From: Combretum micranthum
Lineage: Eukaryota; Streptophyta; Magnoliopsida; Myrtales; Combretaceae
NCBI GenBank assembly: GCA_024138025.1
Contig: JAMXBD010000095.1
Coordinates: 248,001-312,000 of the forward strand
DNA: 64,000 nucleotides
Direction of reading: 5' to 3'
Shown in pieces: positions 25,207 through 35,151 of this stretch (its first letter is position 1; every line of letters begins with the position of its first letter). The position numbers were made by a program, and so were the translations under genes. The notes beneath the pieces were generated by a model. It saw nothing but the letters and a program-made list of their open reading frames with translations, was not told where the DNA came from and searched no databases.

Positions 25207-26070
25207 CATTAAAAGCTTCTCCACTATATAAGCTACACACACGCACACTAGCTCATTCTCTCCTCCAGCACGACCGTAATCCCCCATTTTTTCTCTGTCA
25301 CGAACACATCCCATCTCCCCTACGCACTTCATCTTCATATCCATCTCCTCCAAGTGCCAAATCGCCCTAAGAAAGGTATGATTTCCATTCCTTCTTTCTA
25401 TTCCTTACATGTTCTCCACGAAAATGAGCTAAGGCAAAGGTGTAGTTGGATTTTTCTTTTACCTAGGAATAGGTTTTGGATGGTTGTTAGGGTTGATTCT
25501 TGTTGTATATAGAGTATTCACATGCTTGGTGTAGTGATTTAACTTGAAAGTTTCTTAGATCTTACATGCATTGGATAGATTTCAACTAATCTAGGGTTTA
25601 TGTGAATTTTTCAAGTGTTGTATAAATTAGGGCTTTTGCAATTTTCATGAAATTAACTACTTCTTGAACGTATTGGGCTGTTTATTTTATTAAAATCCAT
25701 GACAAAATTCGTCAATTGTAAAATTAGGGTTCTTGTGGAAAAATTGGGGCTTATGAAGGAATTGAAGGAATTTGTGAAAACTAATGCACAATAATGGGTA
25801 GAATGGTGATTAAGATGATCAAGATGAGTTTTTGTGCACAAGAATTGAATTTTTCAAAATTTGGGTTGTACACTGCACCTACACTATTCGTGTACACTTA
25901 CTAGTGTATGCACAGATTATGTGAAACATGTACCTATTCATGTCAATTGCATTCCAAAGCTTTGGTACTTGTATTCTATGAGTGTAGGGTCTGTTAGTGC
26001 TTTATTGTGTCAATTTTAGATCGAGTTTACCCACTTTTTCTCAACCATTGTGTGATCTTTTGTCACACGG
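25207..26070 (+). promoter_or_regulatory. putative internal promoter and spliced leader of the third ORF
   Basis: CTATATAAGC at 25224-25233 is a good plant TATA box. A start site would fall near 25255-25265, followed by a C-rich leader (25257-25375). A consensus donor AAG/GTATGA lies at 25373-25381. Plausible acceptor TTGTGTCAATTTTAG ends at 26019, 51 bases before the ATG at 26071. The intervening 644 bases are AT-rich and T-rich, as in plant introns. No transcript evidence is available here. The alternative is that a genomic transcript is spliced from the 5' LTR leader into this acceptor, as reported for some envelope-class plant elements. Confidence 0.5.
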
Positions 26071-27510
26071 ATGGCAAGACCCAAACAACCAATTAGAAGA
26101 CCCGGTTTATCCCAACGCACATCAAAAGCTTAGTCTACCCAATCCTCACCTACACCGATGAAGAGACAAAAAGTATCACAACCACAACCACAACCAAGAC
26201 CAAGACCTGCTACTCTACTTTCTGAAACTCCCTGAGCTAAGACAAAACTGAGGCGGTTTGAGCAAAAATCCTTTGGAGCTCACAGGTACTTAGATTGGAG
26301 TATGCTGGCAGATTATGAGAAGCGGGAGAAGATTAAGGAAATGTTATCCATTGGGCCGTGGGGGAGATTGTTTGCCATATACACTGCTGCCTATAGGGAC
26401 ATCACTATGGAGGTGTTAGCCACTTTGAAACTTATAGAAAAGCATGGGCGATCGATAGTGGATGATATTCTGACTTTCCAAGCCTTTAAAATGGTACATA
26501 CAATTACTCTGGCTGACTTTTGTGTTTACATGGGCCTGTATACCAAGGAGGAAGTTAAGACAGCTGAATTTCGTGCACTTCCTATTGGACTACCAAAAGG
26601 TGTGGAACCTCAAGAAGTTTGGCAAAAGTTGTGTCAAAGCAATCTGAAATATGAGCCATCAAGATCAAAAGCCTCTTGTATTGTGGATGACAATCTGAAG
26701 ATCATTCACCACATCCTTGCTCATACCATTGGAGCAAGGAAGAGTAGCAATGGTGTGGTGAATAATTTTGAATTGGGGCATCTATACAGCATTGTCAACA
26801 AGCATAAGATTAATGTTGGTGTTGAATTGGCCCACTTTATCATTCTCCAAGCTACTGATCCCCGCACTAAGGGAATCTTTTGTGGAGGCTACATCACCCA
26901 ATTGTTGCATGGAATGAAGATTTGGGAAGAGCCCTCCAATGAAGCAATCAAGGTGGAGGTCAAGCAAGTTCTGGACGGCCCTTTTAGACAATGGGGACTT
27001 TGTAGGGTCAGGGAGAGGCTAGTTCCTTCCAAGAAGTATTCTACACCACCTAGAGCTCCTTTGAGCTCTCTAGCTTCAGGATCATCCACTCCTTAGGTGT
27101 CGATCTTGGATAAGGAATGGAAATCCTTCAGGAAGGAATTTCGAAAAGAAAAGCAAAAGAATAGGGAGGAGAGGAAGAAAAACAAGAAGTTTAGAGCGGC
27201 AGTTTGGAGTTTGCTCCAAACAATGGCTGGCTGCCTCTCAAAACCCCCTGAGAACCTTCCAAGCTACAAGTCCTCGCCCGGTGGGACCACTTCTGAAGAG
27301 AGTGAACCGCCCCTAATGGTTGATCGAAAAGGCAAAGCTCCATTAGTTCTATCATCTAGCTCAGACAAGGAAGTGGCTGATTCAGGTTCTGAAGAGGAAA
27401 TCGAAGTAGAAACTGAAGCTGGTGATGATGATGAGGAGGAGACAACAACTGAGGCAGATGATGATGATGAGGAGGAGGCCACATCCGATGCTAGAGATGA
27501 GGATAAATGA
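26071..27510 (+). pseudogene. third ORF of the Athila-type element, three in-frame stops
   Basis: From the ATG at 26071 (MARPKQPIRRPG) one frame runs to TGA at 27508-27510, about 480 codons. It is interrupted by TAG (26131-26133), TGA (about 26233) and TAG (27094-27096). After a basic, proline-rich N-terminal part comes a folded-looking domain: FEQKSFGAHRYLDW, then LADFCVYMGLYTKEEV, then DNLKIIHHILAHTIGARKSS and HLYSIVNKHKINVGVELAHF. I recognise this as the Athila ORF-1 / putative plant transposon protein type. The tail is lysine-rich and then strongly acidic (EEEIEVETEAGDDDEEE, about 27390-27445). Its position after integrase is where an envelope-like ORF lies in related elements, but I see no signal peptide or membrane segment. 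Function is unknown. Confidence 0.75.
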
Positions 27511-29093
27511 TTTACCTCTCTTGTTGTTGCTCATATTGTCTATATTTCTGTTTTATGTTTTAAGGCTTTGTGGCTGGTTTGTAGTCTCTTTTTGGGAGCC
27601 CCCCTTGTGGGAAGACTCTTGTTGCTTTTTCTTATGTTCTTGATAGATGTTTAGAGTAGGGTAACCTGTATAGTTGTTGTTTGTTCATTTGCTTCTTTTA
27701 GGTCTTTGTTCGCAAGCTCCTGGTGCAGCAACTTTTGTCTTTGAATCCAATACTGTATTGGGGAAGTTCTCAATTCCTTTTCTTCTTCTTATTTCTTTAC
27801 CTCTTTTCCCCTTTATTTTGATTGTTTTAATAGATACTGAGGACACTATCTGAATTAAGTGAGGGAAGGGGGAAATTCTGAAGGGAATATTTGGGTCTTG
27901 AATGATACTGGTCTCTATGCACTTAGTTGAACATATCATTTGGTGTATCAGTGTGTGCTAAATTTGAACTTATTCAAAAGTCCCCCACTTTCATGTTTGC
28001 TTTTGTGCTTTAATAGTTTGATTTTAGTTGATAAATCTTGAAAATATGCTCTAAAAAAATAATAATTAAATTAGCATTCAAATCAAGAAAAGAAAAAGCG
28101 ACTTACACAATGCCTTACTCACTTATCTTATGGCTAGCATACTTAGTCGAAATTATAAGATGAAATCTAGGTGGGGTAATCTTACTTGCTATTTAACAAT
28201 GAAATTTAGAGTTTAGAAGTGGTTGAAGTCCTTAGTTGAAAATTAAACGGTTATGTTTTTAAGCTTATTGATTTGTATATTTTCTTTTCAAAAATTTTGA
28301 GAGCCCTCTTAATATTTTGTGAAAGAGCATATGATGTTTATCACTTGGTGATCCTTTATTAATAATTTTTTTTTTTGAAAAAAAAAAAAGAGAACACAAT
28401 CTTTACTCCAATGACTCAAGCAATTGAGTTATGAGTATTCCGAACTTGAATGTTAGAGTGAGGGAGAGTTCGATAGGGTCCCTTTAAAACCTGGTTACTT
28501 GGGTGATGAGCCCGGGATATGCCGACTCAATGAACTCACTACAACGAGAAAGGAGGAAATGCAAAAGTTCATTATACGAGCTTTGAACAAATAATAAGAG
28601 CTGAAAAGATACAGGCTACACCCCGTCCAAAGGAAATCCCTTTGAAGGCTATATAAAAAAAAAAAAAAATTCAAAGAGATTTAAAATGAAGGAGAAAATC
28701 CAAAGGAAAAACGGATGCAATTACTTTCACTTTATATTATTGTGCTTAGAGAAGTGGGTGAAAAGTTTATATACTTGTTAATAGGTGGTGAAGTATAACT
28801 GGGTCTCTTTTGCTATTGTTTGACTTTGTAATTACTTTGTAACTTTGGAATCTATTTTTAAATGGCGAGGGTAAAGTTTAACTTACCTGGATTAGCCTTA
28901 AAATTTTTATTCTAGTATGTTAATTACATTTATGTGATGGGTTAGAGTGGTAGCTATGAAGTGAGTCGCTAGTATCTCAAGGAATTAATGAATGCTATGT
29001 GAATCTTAATTTTGTGAAAAGAAACTTTTTGAGTATATTTGATGATAGATCCTTTTTGTCCTAAGTTGTTTGCTTAAGGACAAGCAAATGTTT
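27511..29093 (+). other. 3' non-coding region of the Athila-type element
   Basis: No coding frame is supported. A purine-rich TTAAGTGAGGGAAGGGGGAA at about 27855-27874 is a third polypurine-like sequence. A-runs lie at 28380-28390 and 28656-28669. Confidence 0.5.
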
Positions 29094-29108
29094 AAGTGTG
29101 GGGAAGTT
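29094..29108 (+). promoter_or_regulatory. polypurine tract
   Basis: AAGTGTGGGGAAGTT directly abuts the 3' LTR. The GGGGAAG core (29100-29106) is the expected primer for plus-strand DNA synthesis. Confidence 0.75.
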
Positions 29109-30477
29109 TGATAAGTGTCCAAAGACCCGAATTGTTGGTATTATATTGGGCATATTTTATATGCTATTTGTTTAAATATTGAGGAAAAGGATCTTTATTG
29201 AGTTAATCTTTTGTTTCAGGGACAATCATCAAACAATCGAGCTTTTCAAGGGATTATCAAGGAAAGAAGCTAAGTTTTGGAGATTTTTGGAGCTTTTGCG
29301 GAGTTGCTACCCATACACTAGTGACATTCACACCATTAGTGTACTTTTGGAGGAGCGTTTTTTTTTTTTAAGAAATTTTGAAGATTTAGCCAAGAATCAA
29401 GGGTACACGACCTCTATACACTAGTTGTGTACATTAAGTCGTGTACATGTGCCAACAAGGGAAAAACACGCTACTTTAATGAGTACACGATCCCGATGTA
29501 CACGGGTCGTGTAGGGGTCGTGTAGGCATTAATGTATATATATACATGCCTTCTTGCAAAAAAAATTCATTCATTCAATATAGAAACTTTATCCCAGAAC
29601 CCTAGGGACGCCTTTGGAGAGCTCTTGAAAGGGAAAAACCGTGCTTCCACTTGAGATTCTCAACTACACATCTATAAGGGTTTTATCTTGATGATTTCTC
29701 CTTTTTCTTCTTCCATTATGCTAATTATTTGTGTTGTTATCTTTTCTATGGAAGAGTAGTTGTGTAACCCTAGGTTTTGAGAAACCCTAGCCTTCATGTA
29801 AAGACTTGTTAATCACTTGAATGTAAATTGATTTTGGATTTGCTTCATGATATATAATGTTGTTTGTGATAATTTTAGGTCAAAGTTGTTACAAACTCGA
29901 TTCTTGTTAATATGAAAGAGATTTCGGTTAATGAGTATGATCTCTCATGAGCAAAGGGTTAAGTAATCCACCTAGAAATAGGGTTTTTCTAACTTTCTAT
30001 TGATTAGGGTTCATGAGCTTTAAGCGATATAAAATTGACCTTTGAGACGGAAGAAATTCCCACTTTTGCAATTTAGGGTTAGGGTTTAATTAACTTGAAG
30101 AGAGTAATTAATCTATTTAAGTAACCCGATAGTTCAAAATCAAAGTTCATTCAAGTGAATCCACTTTTAGAGATGAAGGAGGCTAGGGTTGATCAAAACC
30201 AAGGGTTTTGTTGTGAATCGTTTATCTTCATTTAATTGTGCATATCTTGAGTTAGGGTTCTTGGGTTCATTTTAGATTAGAATTACTGATTAGTTCAGTA
30301 TAAAATTCACTCTTGACTTGGCTAGATAATAGTTAAAGGGTAATTACTAGTAGCTGCACATTGATTCCCAAGACGATATCCGAGTTAAATTCTACACTAC
30401 ACGATAGGTGCGCTGCCTTGTGTGGATCTAGAATTTATAAGATTATAAATTTTAAAACTTAAAGATTCGACACATCA
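29109..30477 (+). repeat. 3' LTR of the Athila-type element
   Basis: 1369 bp, starts TGATAAGTGTCC and ends GATTCGACACATCA. The palindromic stretch is at about 29401-29526. It has an extra GGGTCGTGTAG unit compared with the 5' LTR, and 16 extra bases near 30213-30229. Most other differences from the 5' LTR are transitions. Confidence 0.95.
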
Positions 30478-30804
30478 ATATCTAATACCCATGATCAGTA
30501 AAATGTGATCATCAATCAGCCAACATACTAGTCTTAATTAATTATCGCTCCATATAGTAAATGGCTAAGAACAATTTAGAATGGTATTCTTGTCATCTTA
30601 TGATTTTACTACCAAAGTTACACACTTTAATGATATAAGGAAGAATAAAGTATTCAAGAAATCATTTTATCATGTTAGAAGACCAACAATAATAACATGA
30701 TAAATCAAATCATTTATTAAATAAAGATAAAAGTACAAATGACAGTAAATATCATGATGGCCTAGCACACATCCCTAGGAAACCCATGGCACCCTAAATC
30801 TACA
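30478..30804 (-). repeat. probable LTR of an unidentified retroelement, right part
   Basis: Begins with the second ATATC copy (30478-30482) and continues the sequence interrupted at 17563. On the minus strand it would be the upstream part of that LTR. No coding sequence is present. The right border is set only by where integrase-like coding sequence begins, so it is approximate. Confidence 0.35.
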
Positions 30805-31243
30805 TAAGATATGGTTAGTCACAAAGGACTCAGGACATTTTATTGGTGATACTGGGGATGGCCTGGGTTTCTGTCCCTTTGGTGAAGCAATCGACTGACA
30901 TGATGAAGAACTTCTTTTGGTTGGTAATTCTAAGGAAAGTTCCTAGTATGTCCATTCCCTATTAAGCAAAAAACTATAGACTAACTAGCATCAGGAGATA
31001 GTTGGTCAAAGCATGAGCCATTGAGGTGTGTTTCAGACACTAAGGGCATTTCTTGACTAGCTCAACAAGATCATGCTTCGTGGTTGGCCAATAGTAGTCG
31101 AGGTGGATTACCTTCACATAAAGTGTTTAGACACCTACATGGTTGTTGCACTCGCCCAAGTGTGGTTCTTCTAAGATAGAGAAGGCCTCCTCAAGCCAAA
31201 GGCATTTAAGAAGGAGAGGCATGTTATGACCTCATCGATATAG
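30805..31243 (-). pseudogene. Tat-like integrase, zinc-binding part and start of core
   Basis: On the minus strand: YYWPTTKHDLVELVKKCP (about 31050-31110), the usual segment leading to the second cysteine of the HHCC motif. It is followed further down by a core-start block with ITNQKKFFIMSVDCFTKGTE (about 30870-30935). There the catalytic domain normally reads DILGP..FVVAVDYFTKWIEA. A stop ends the frame near 30830, and the remaining core is absent. The upstream side is cut at 31248 by an Athila-like solo LTR. The block is too decayed to be functional. Confidence 0.7.
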
Positions 31244-31248
31244 GATGT

Positions 31249-32629
31249 TAATGTATGCGGATCGTATCAAGAATAATAAATAAAACACATTGTAATCCTG
31301 CGATCTAGCAAAGAAAAGCATACCTATGTTGCAGTATAGTATTTAAGTTAGGTGTCGTTTTCATGAATCTATGGTCAAGTACTAGCATTTCCTTTTTACT
31401 ACTATCTAGCCTAACTTATCAAAATGGGTATACTAATTTTAAATTGCTAAATATGACTAAACTAATTATACACAACCGTAACTAATGATATGAGAGCTTT
31501 TCTTGGTTTTATTTTAATTTAAATCACAAACAATTCCTTAGTTTTGATCTACCCTAGAGTTGTTATCATTAAAATATAAATTCAATTAAATAATTCTTTA
31601 GTCTTGAACTGCCGAGTTACTTAGATGAATTAATTACTCTCTTTAAGTCAATTAACTCCTAATCCTAATTGAAGAAGTGGGAATTTCTTCCTTCACTAAT
31701 GCCAAATTAGAACCACATAAAGCTTATAAACCCTAATGGAAGAAAACTAATCTTCAGTGGCAAAAAGTTGGGAAAACCCTATTTTTAAGTAAATTATGCA
31801 TTTTCTTTACTCATGAGAGCTCATTCTACTAACTAAAATCTTCTTTCCAATTAATGGAAATCAAGTTTATATTGATTCAAGCCTAAAACCATCATAAACA
31901 ACAAAATAAATCATGAAGTAAATTCAAAACTAAAACTTTATTCAATCAAAAGAAAATATGTACATGAGGCTAGGGTTTCATAAAACCCAAGGCATACAAA
32001 ATCTACTATTCCATATAATAAACAATAAAAACAAAAAAATCTAGAAGAGTTTAGAGATAGCATGATCGATTAACCCCTTAAAAGCAATTGTTTGTGACTC
32101 CGAATGTCCGTGCAACAATTCTCCCTTGAAAAGCTCTCCAAGACATGTCCTTTAGGGTTTTAGAATGTAATATATGTGATTAGGTCTCAAAATAATGAAA
32201 ATAAAGCATTATTTATAGTTTGTCAAATGTACACGACCTCGCTACACAACTCATATATGTAGGTCGTGTACACCTGGAACAAATGTGTCAATTCTCCATT
32301 CTTTAATCATACATTACCCGATGCACATGACCTGTGTATACTGGTTATGTACTCCTAGAACTAAATATTTCTCTCATTATTTGCTCTAGAATTATACATT
32401 GGTTATGCACTCCTCTAGTGTACTTCTGATATTGTAATGATAGCTTCAAAACTTCATCAAATCTTTGCTTGTTTCATTATTAATCATTTAAAAAGCTCAA
32501 TTACTCCTTATTTACCCCTAAAATGAATAATTTATCCAATAAGTATCCCTTTCTTTAGCAGATCAACTAAATAGTGCATAAAATATGATTAGCAAAGCCC
32601 AATTATTAAGGGTCTTTAGACACTTATCA
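31249..32629 (-). mobile_element. Athila-like solo LTR with GATGT duplication
   Basis: On the minus strand it starts TGATAAGTGTCTAAAGACCC (from 32629), like the LTRs of the 17564 element (TGATAAGTGTCCAAAGACCC). It ends GGATCCGCATACATTA at 31249, matching GATTCGACACATCA with transitions, so the terminal CA has become TA. Identical GATGT flanks are at 31244-31248 and 32630-32634. Length is 1381 bp. It keeps the palindromic stretch (about 32225-32410) with TACACGACC and GGTCGTGTA words. It belongs to the same family as the complete element but to an older or different subfamily. No internal region remains, so it arose by recombination between two LTRs. It splits the Tat-like pol. Confidence 0.85.
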
Positions 32630-32634
32630 GATGT

Positions 32635-33700
32635 CATCAATCAAAGTGAAATTAGTGGCATGGTACATTAGCTTTGTGACCACTTTCTTATCACTTAAGA
32701 CATTGTCGTCTAGTAGGTATTTGTAAATCGGGTCCATCCGACAAGGTTGTGTTGATTATTCTCCTATTTCTAGGATCTCTTAGTGTTCCTTATCAATGAT
32801 GCACTAAGGAAAATATTCCACAAATATTGTCCTATCCTTTAGGTCAGGATCTGAGAAATTGATAGCAGCAAACTTAGAGAGTCTGTTTGCTTCAACGTTG
32901 TCTACTTAGGGAATGTAATAAATGCTCCAATTGGTGAAGCTTGTGGTTAAAGATGGTATAATTTCTAGGTACCCTAGCATGGTATCCCCCTTTGTTTTGT
33001 ATTCTCCCTTAACTTGTTATACCACTAGCTAGGAGTTAAATAAGATCTTTACTTTATCCACCTAGATTTCAATTCAAGTACGAATGCCCCATATTCTACT
33101 TCATTGTTACTGACATTGAAGCCAAATTTGAGGGTAACACAAATCTTCACGTTGTATAGACCTTGCAAAATTAGGCCATCCTTGCAACTTTCTTGGTTTG
33201 AGTATCCATCTATGAGGAGGGTCTATTCTAGTCTTCCTTCTTCAAGTGGTTCGCTTAGAGGGGTCATATATTTAGCCATGAAATTGGCCATTACTTAGGC
33301 TTTAATGGAATCACGAGCTTTAAATACACTCTATATGTAGGATACTATGGCAGGCTGGTCGATCAGAACTGTGATTTAGTAGGCTTCAAAGTATGGTATA
33401 AGCCCTCTTACTAAAATGACTACCACTGAGGCAAATTTCTCCACCTTATACTATCTTTCTTCGACGCCTTGGAGGATGTGACTGATGTAATATATTGGTT
33501 TATGCTCTTGGCATTCCATGTGGACGAGCACTACGGATACAACTTTATTGCTAACCACTAGGTGCAAGAATAACTCTTCCCCCATCAAAGGCTTCGCTAC
33601 ACGAGAGAAGTGGTGAGTAGCTCCTTTAGATCTATAAAGGCCTTTTCATATTCTTTAGTCCATTGAAAGATTGTGAGATTCTTCAGGATCTTAAAAACTT
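32635..33700 (-). pseudogene. Tat-like RNase H region, decayed
   Basis: The minus strand carries, in order, EELFLHLVVSNKVVSVVLV and HKPIYYISHILQGVEER (about 33450-33600), typical of the RNase H that follows RT. Next come LLIDGYSNQESCKDGLILQ and FGFNVSNNEVEYGAF (about 33080-33215), typical of the additional archaeal-type RNase H of the Tat/Ogre lineage. Then VDNVEANRLSKFA (about 32860-32900), the spacer before integrase. Possession of two RNase H-like blocks supports the Tat/Ogre assignment. Several stops are present. Confidence 0.7.
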
Positions 33701-34720
33701 TTCACACCAATCGGCGCTTTTGAATATGAATTTGCTTGGGGCGGTAACCCTATCGACAAGCCTCTATACGTCCTTGATGGACTTAAAGGGAAGCATGTCC
33801 AACATAGCTCTAATTTTTTTAGGGTTTGATTCCATGACCATGTATCTTAGAAATTTTTCTACCTGAGTCCCCTGGATACTTTCATTTGATATTGCTTTAG
33901 TTAGTCAAATGTCTCCTTCAAGTCTTCAAGTTGTCCTTCTAGTGCTTTTTATGATCATGCTGTTAACCTCCATGTCACATCCAGTCAGTTCATTAAAGAC
34001 TATAATGACGAGTCTTTGATACATGGTTTGACATGTTTAATTTCAAAAGGTATTACTTTGTAGTAGGAAATGCTAAATTTGGTGATGAAGGACATGTATA
34101 CTTGGTCTTTAGGTTTTATCACAATTTAGCTATAGCTAGAGAATGCATCCATGAAACTCAAAGAGTGTTTGAATTTGAATCTACCAACTGATATATTCTT
34201 AGTAAGGGAAGCAATCTTTGGGGCATATCCTATTAAGATTAGTGTAGTTGCTACACATCCTCCATTTATCACTAGCCTTTTTTACCATGACTATGTTGGC
34301 ATGTAGATCAAGAATTTTTCTTCCTTAATGAAGCTTGCTTTCAATAGCTTTGCACTATTTCTTCTATGGCAGCTTGTCGATCGATGGCAAAGTGTTAATG
34401 ATTCCGCTGTATTGGCTTGATCTTTAGGTCTATGTTGAGTTTGTGAATGATTACATGTGCATTGAATGCAAGCAAGTCAGTGGGGATCCAAGCAAAGACA
34501 CCATTGTTATCTTAAAGAGATCAATCAAGCTTAGTTTTCATCTTAGGGGGTAACTTAGATCCCACTTAGGTGATGAGGGTAGGGTCTTTACCTAACGAAA
34601 CGTCTTTAGTCAATTCGACTAGTTCTTCCTTTTGTTTAGAGGAATCCGCCATTTTTGTGGCTCTGTTGTTCGAGAAAAAGTCCATCGAACATTCTTCGCT
34701 CCTCACGAAGGCTTTAATAT
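33700..34720 (-). pseudogene. Tat-like reverse transcriptase, catalytic motif lost
   Basis: On the minus strand: NNGVFAWIPTDLLAFNAHV (about 34440-34510), then ANIVMVKKASDKWRMC (about 34255-34305), NRICPKDCFP and HSLSFMDAFSSYS (about 34130-34170). MYQRLVIIVFNEL follows at about 34005-34040. After it the sequence reads MEVNSMIIKST, where the lineage has VEVYVDDMIVKS; the YVDD aspartates are gone. A following block (about 33740-33830) corresponds to the connection with RNase H. Stops and shifts are frequent. Confidence 0.75.
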
Positions 34721-35145
34721 ATAGTTTTCATGATAACTCTTAGTCTCCCCTGCAAATGCCTACCCCATTTAGGGTGAAGAATTTTACCATCAAGTGAGTA
34801 GGAGATGGAACCACGCGAAAGAGGAACATGTTTGGTCAGCTCAAAATCAAGTTCTAGGGAGACCAATAATCTACGATAAAAAACTCCATGTCGTTTGGAA
34901 CCATCCCCCAATCTCATTAGGAAAGTGACAATTCCTCCAACCTTGACTAGCTGGTTGTTAAACCAAAGATTTCATATTTATAAGGCTTCAACTTCTTTTG
35001 GATGTTGTCATCGTGGAGACTATCTCAAAGACATGACCGAAAATGATATCAACACTACTTCTAGTGTCAACCAAGACTTTCATTACATTTGTCATGCCCT
35101 CAAGAATATCTTAAGTGTGATAATCCGCCACACTCAATATTAAAG
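34720..35145 (-). pseudogene. Tat-like aspartic protease remnant
   Basis: The minus strand shows VMKVLVDTRSSVDIIFGHVF (about 35030-35100), corresponding to the VDSGSSADILF active site. The Gly after Asp-Ser/Thr is replaced by Arg. Downstream, a block around 34860-34925 (GIVTFLMRLGDGSKRHGVF) matches the flap and beta-strand region of these proteases. The upstream side is interrupted by the long LTR that starts at 35152. Confidence 0.65.
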
Positions 35146-35151
35146 CTTAAG

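Larger units (their letters stand above)
17564..30477 (+). mobile_element. complete Athila-type Ty3/Gypsy retrotransposon, coding capacity lost
   Basis: A 12.9-kb element with LTRs at 17564-18905 and 29109-30477 and a 5-bp target duplication ATATC (17559-17563 and 30478-30482). The primer site is 18913-18930 and the polypurine tract lies at about 29100-29106. The order gag, protease, RT, RNase H, integrase, third ORF is that of the Athila lineage. RT has the FMDD variant typical of the group, and gag ends with the characteristic NPGWRNHPNFSW block. The LTRs differ by roughly 30 substitutions over about 1.34 kb plus several indels by hand count. That is near 2 percent and suggests an insertion age of around one to two million years under usual plant rates. 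Stops or frameshifts in every coding part mean this copy cannot move by itself, unless some indels are assembly errors. Confidence 0.9.

Noticed and set aside
16204..30810. TAAGAT at 16204-16209 and 30805-30810 as a target duplication of the LTR-like repeat
   Set aside because: Six bases in AT-rich DNA is weak. The left neighbour is not recognisable integrase sequence, and LTR elements usually make 5-bp duplications.
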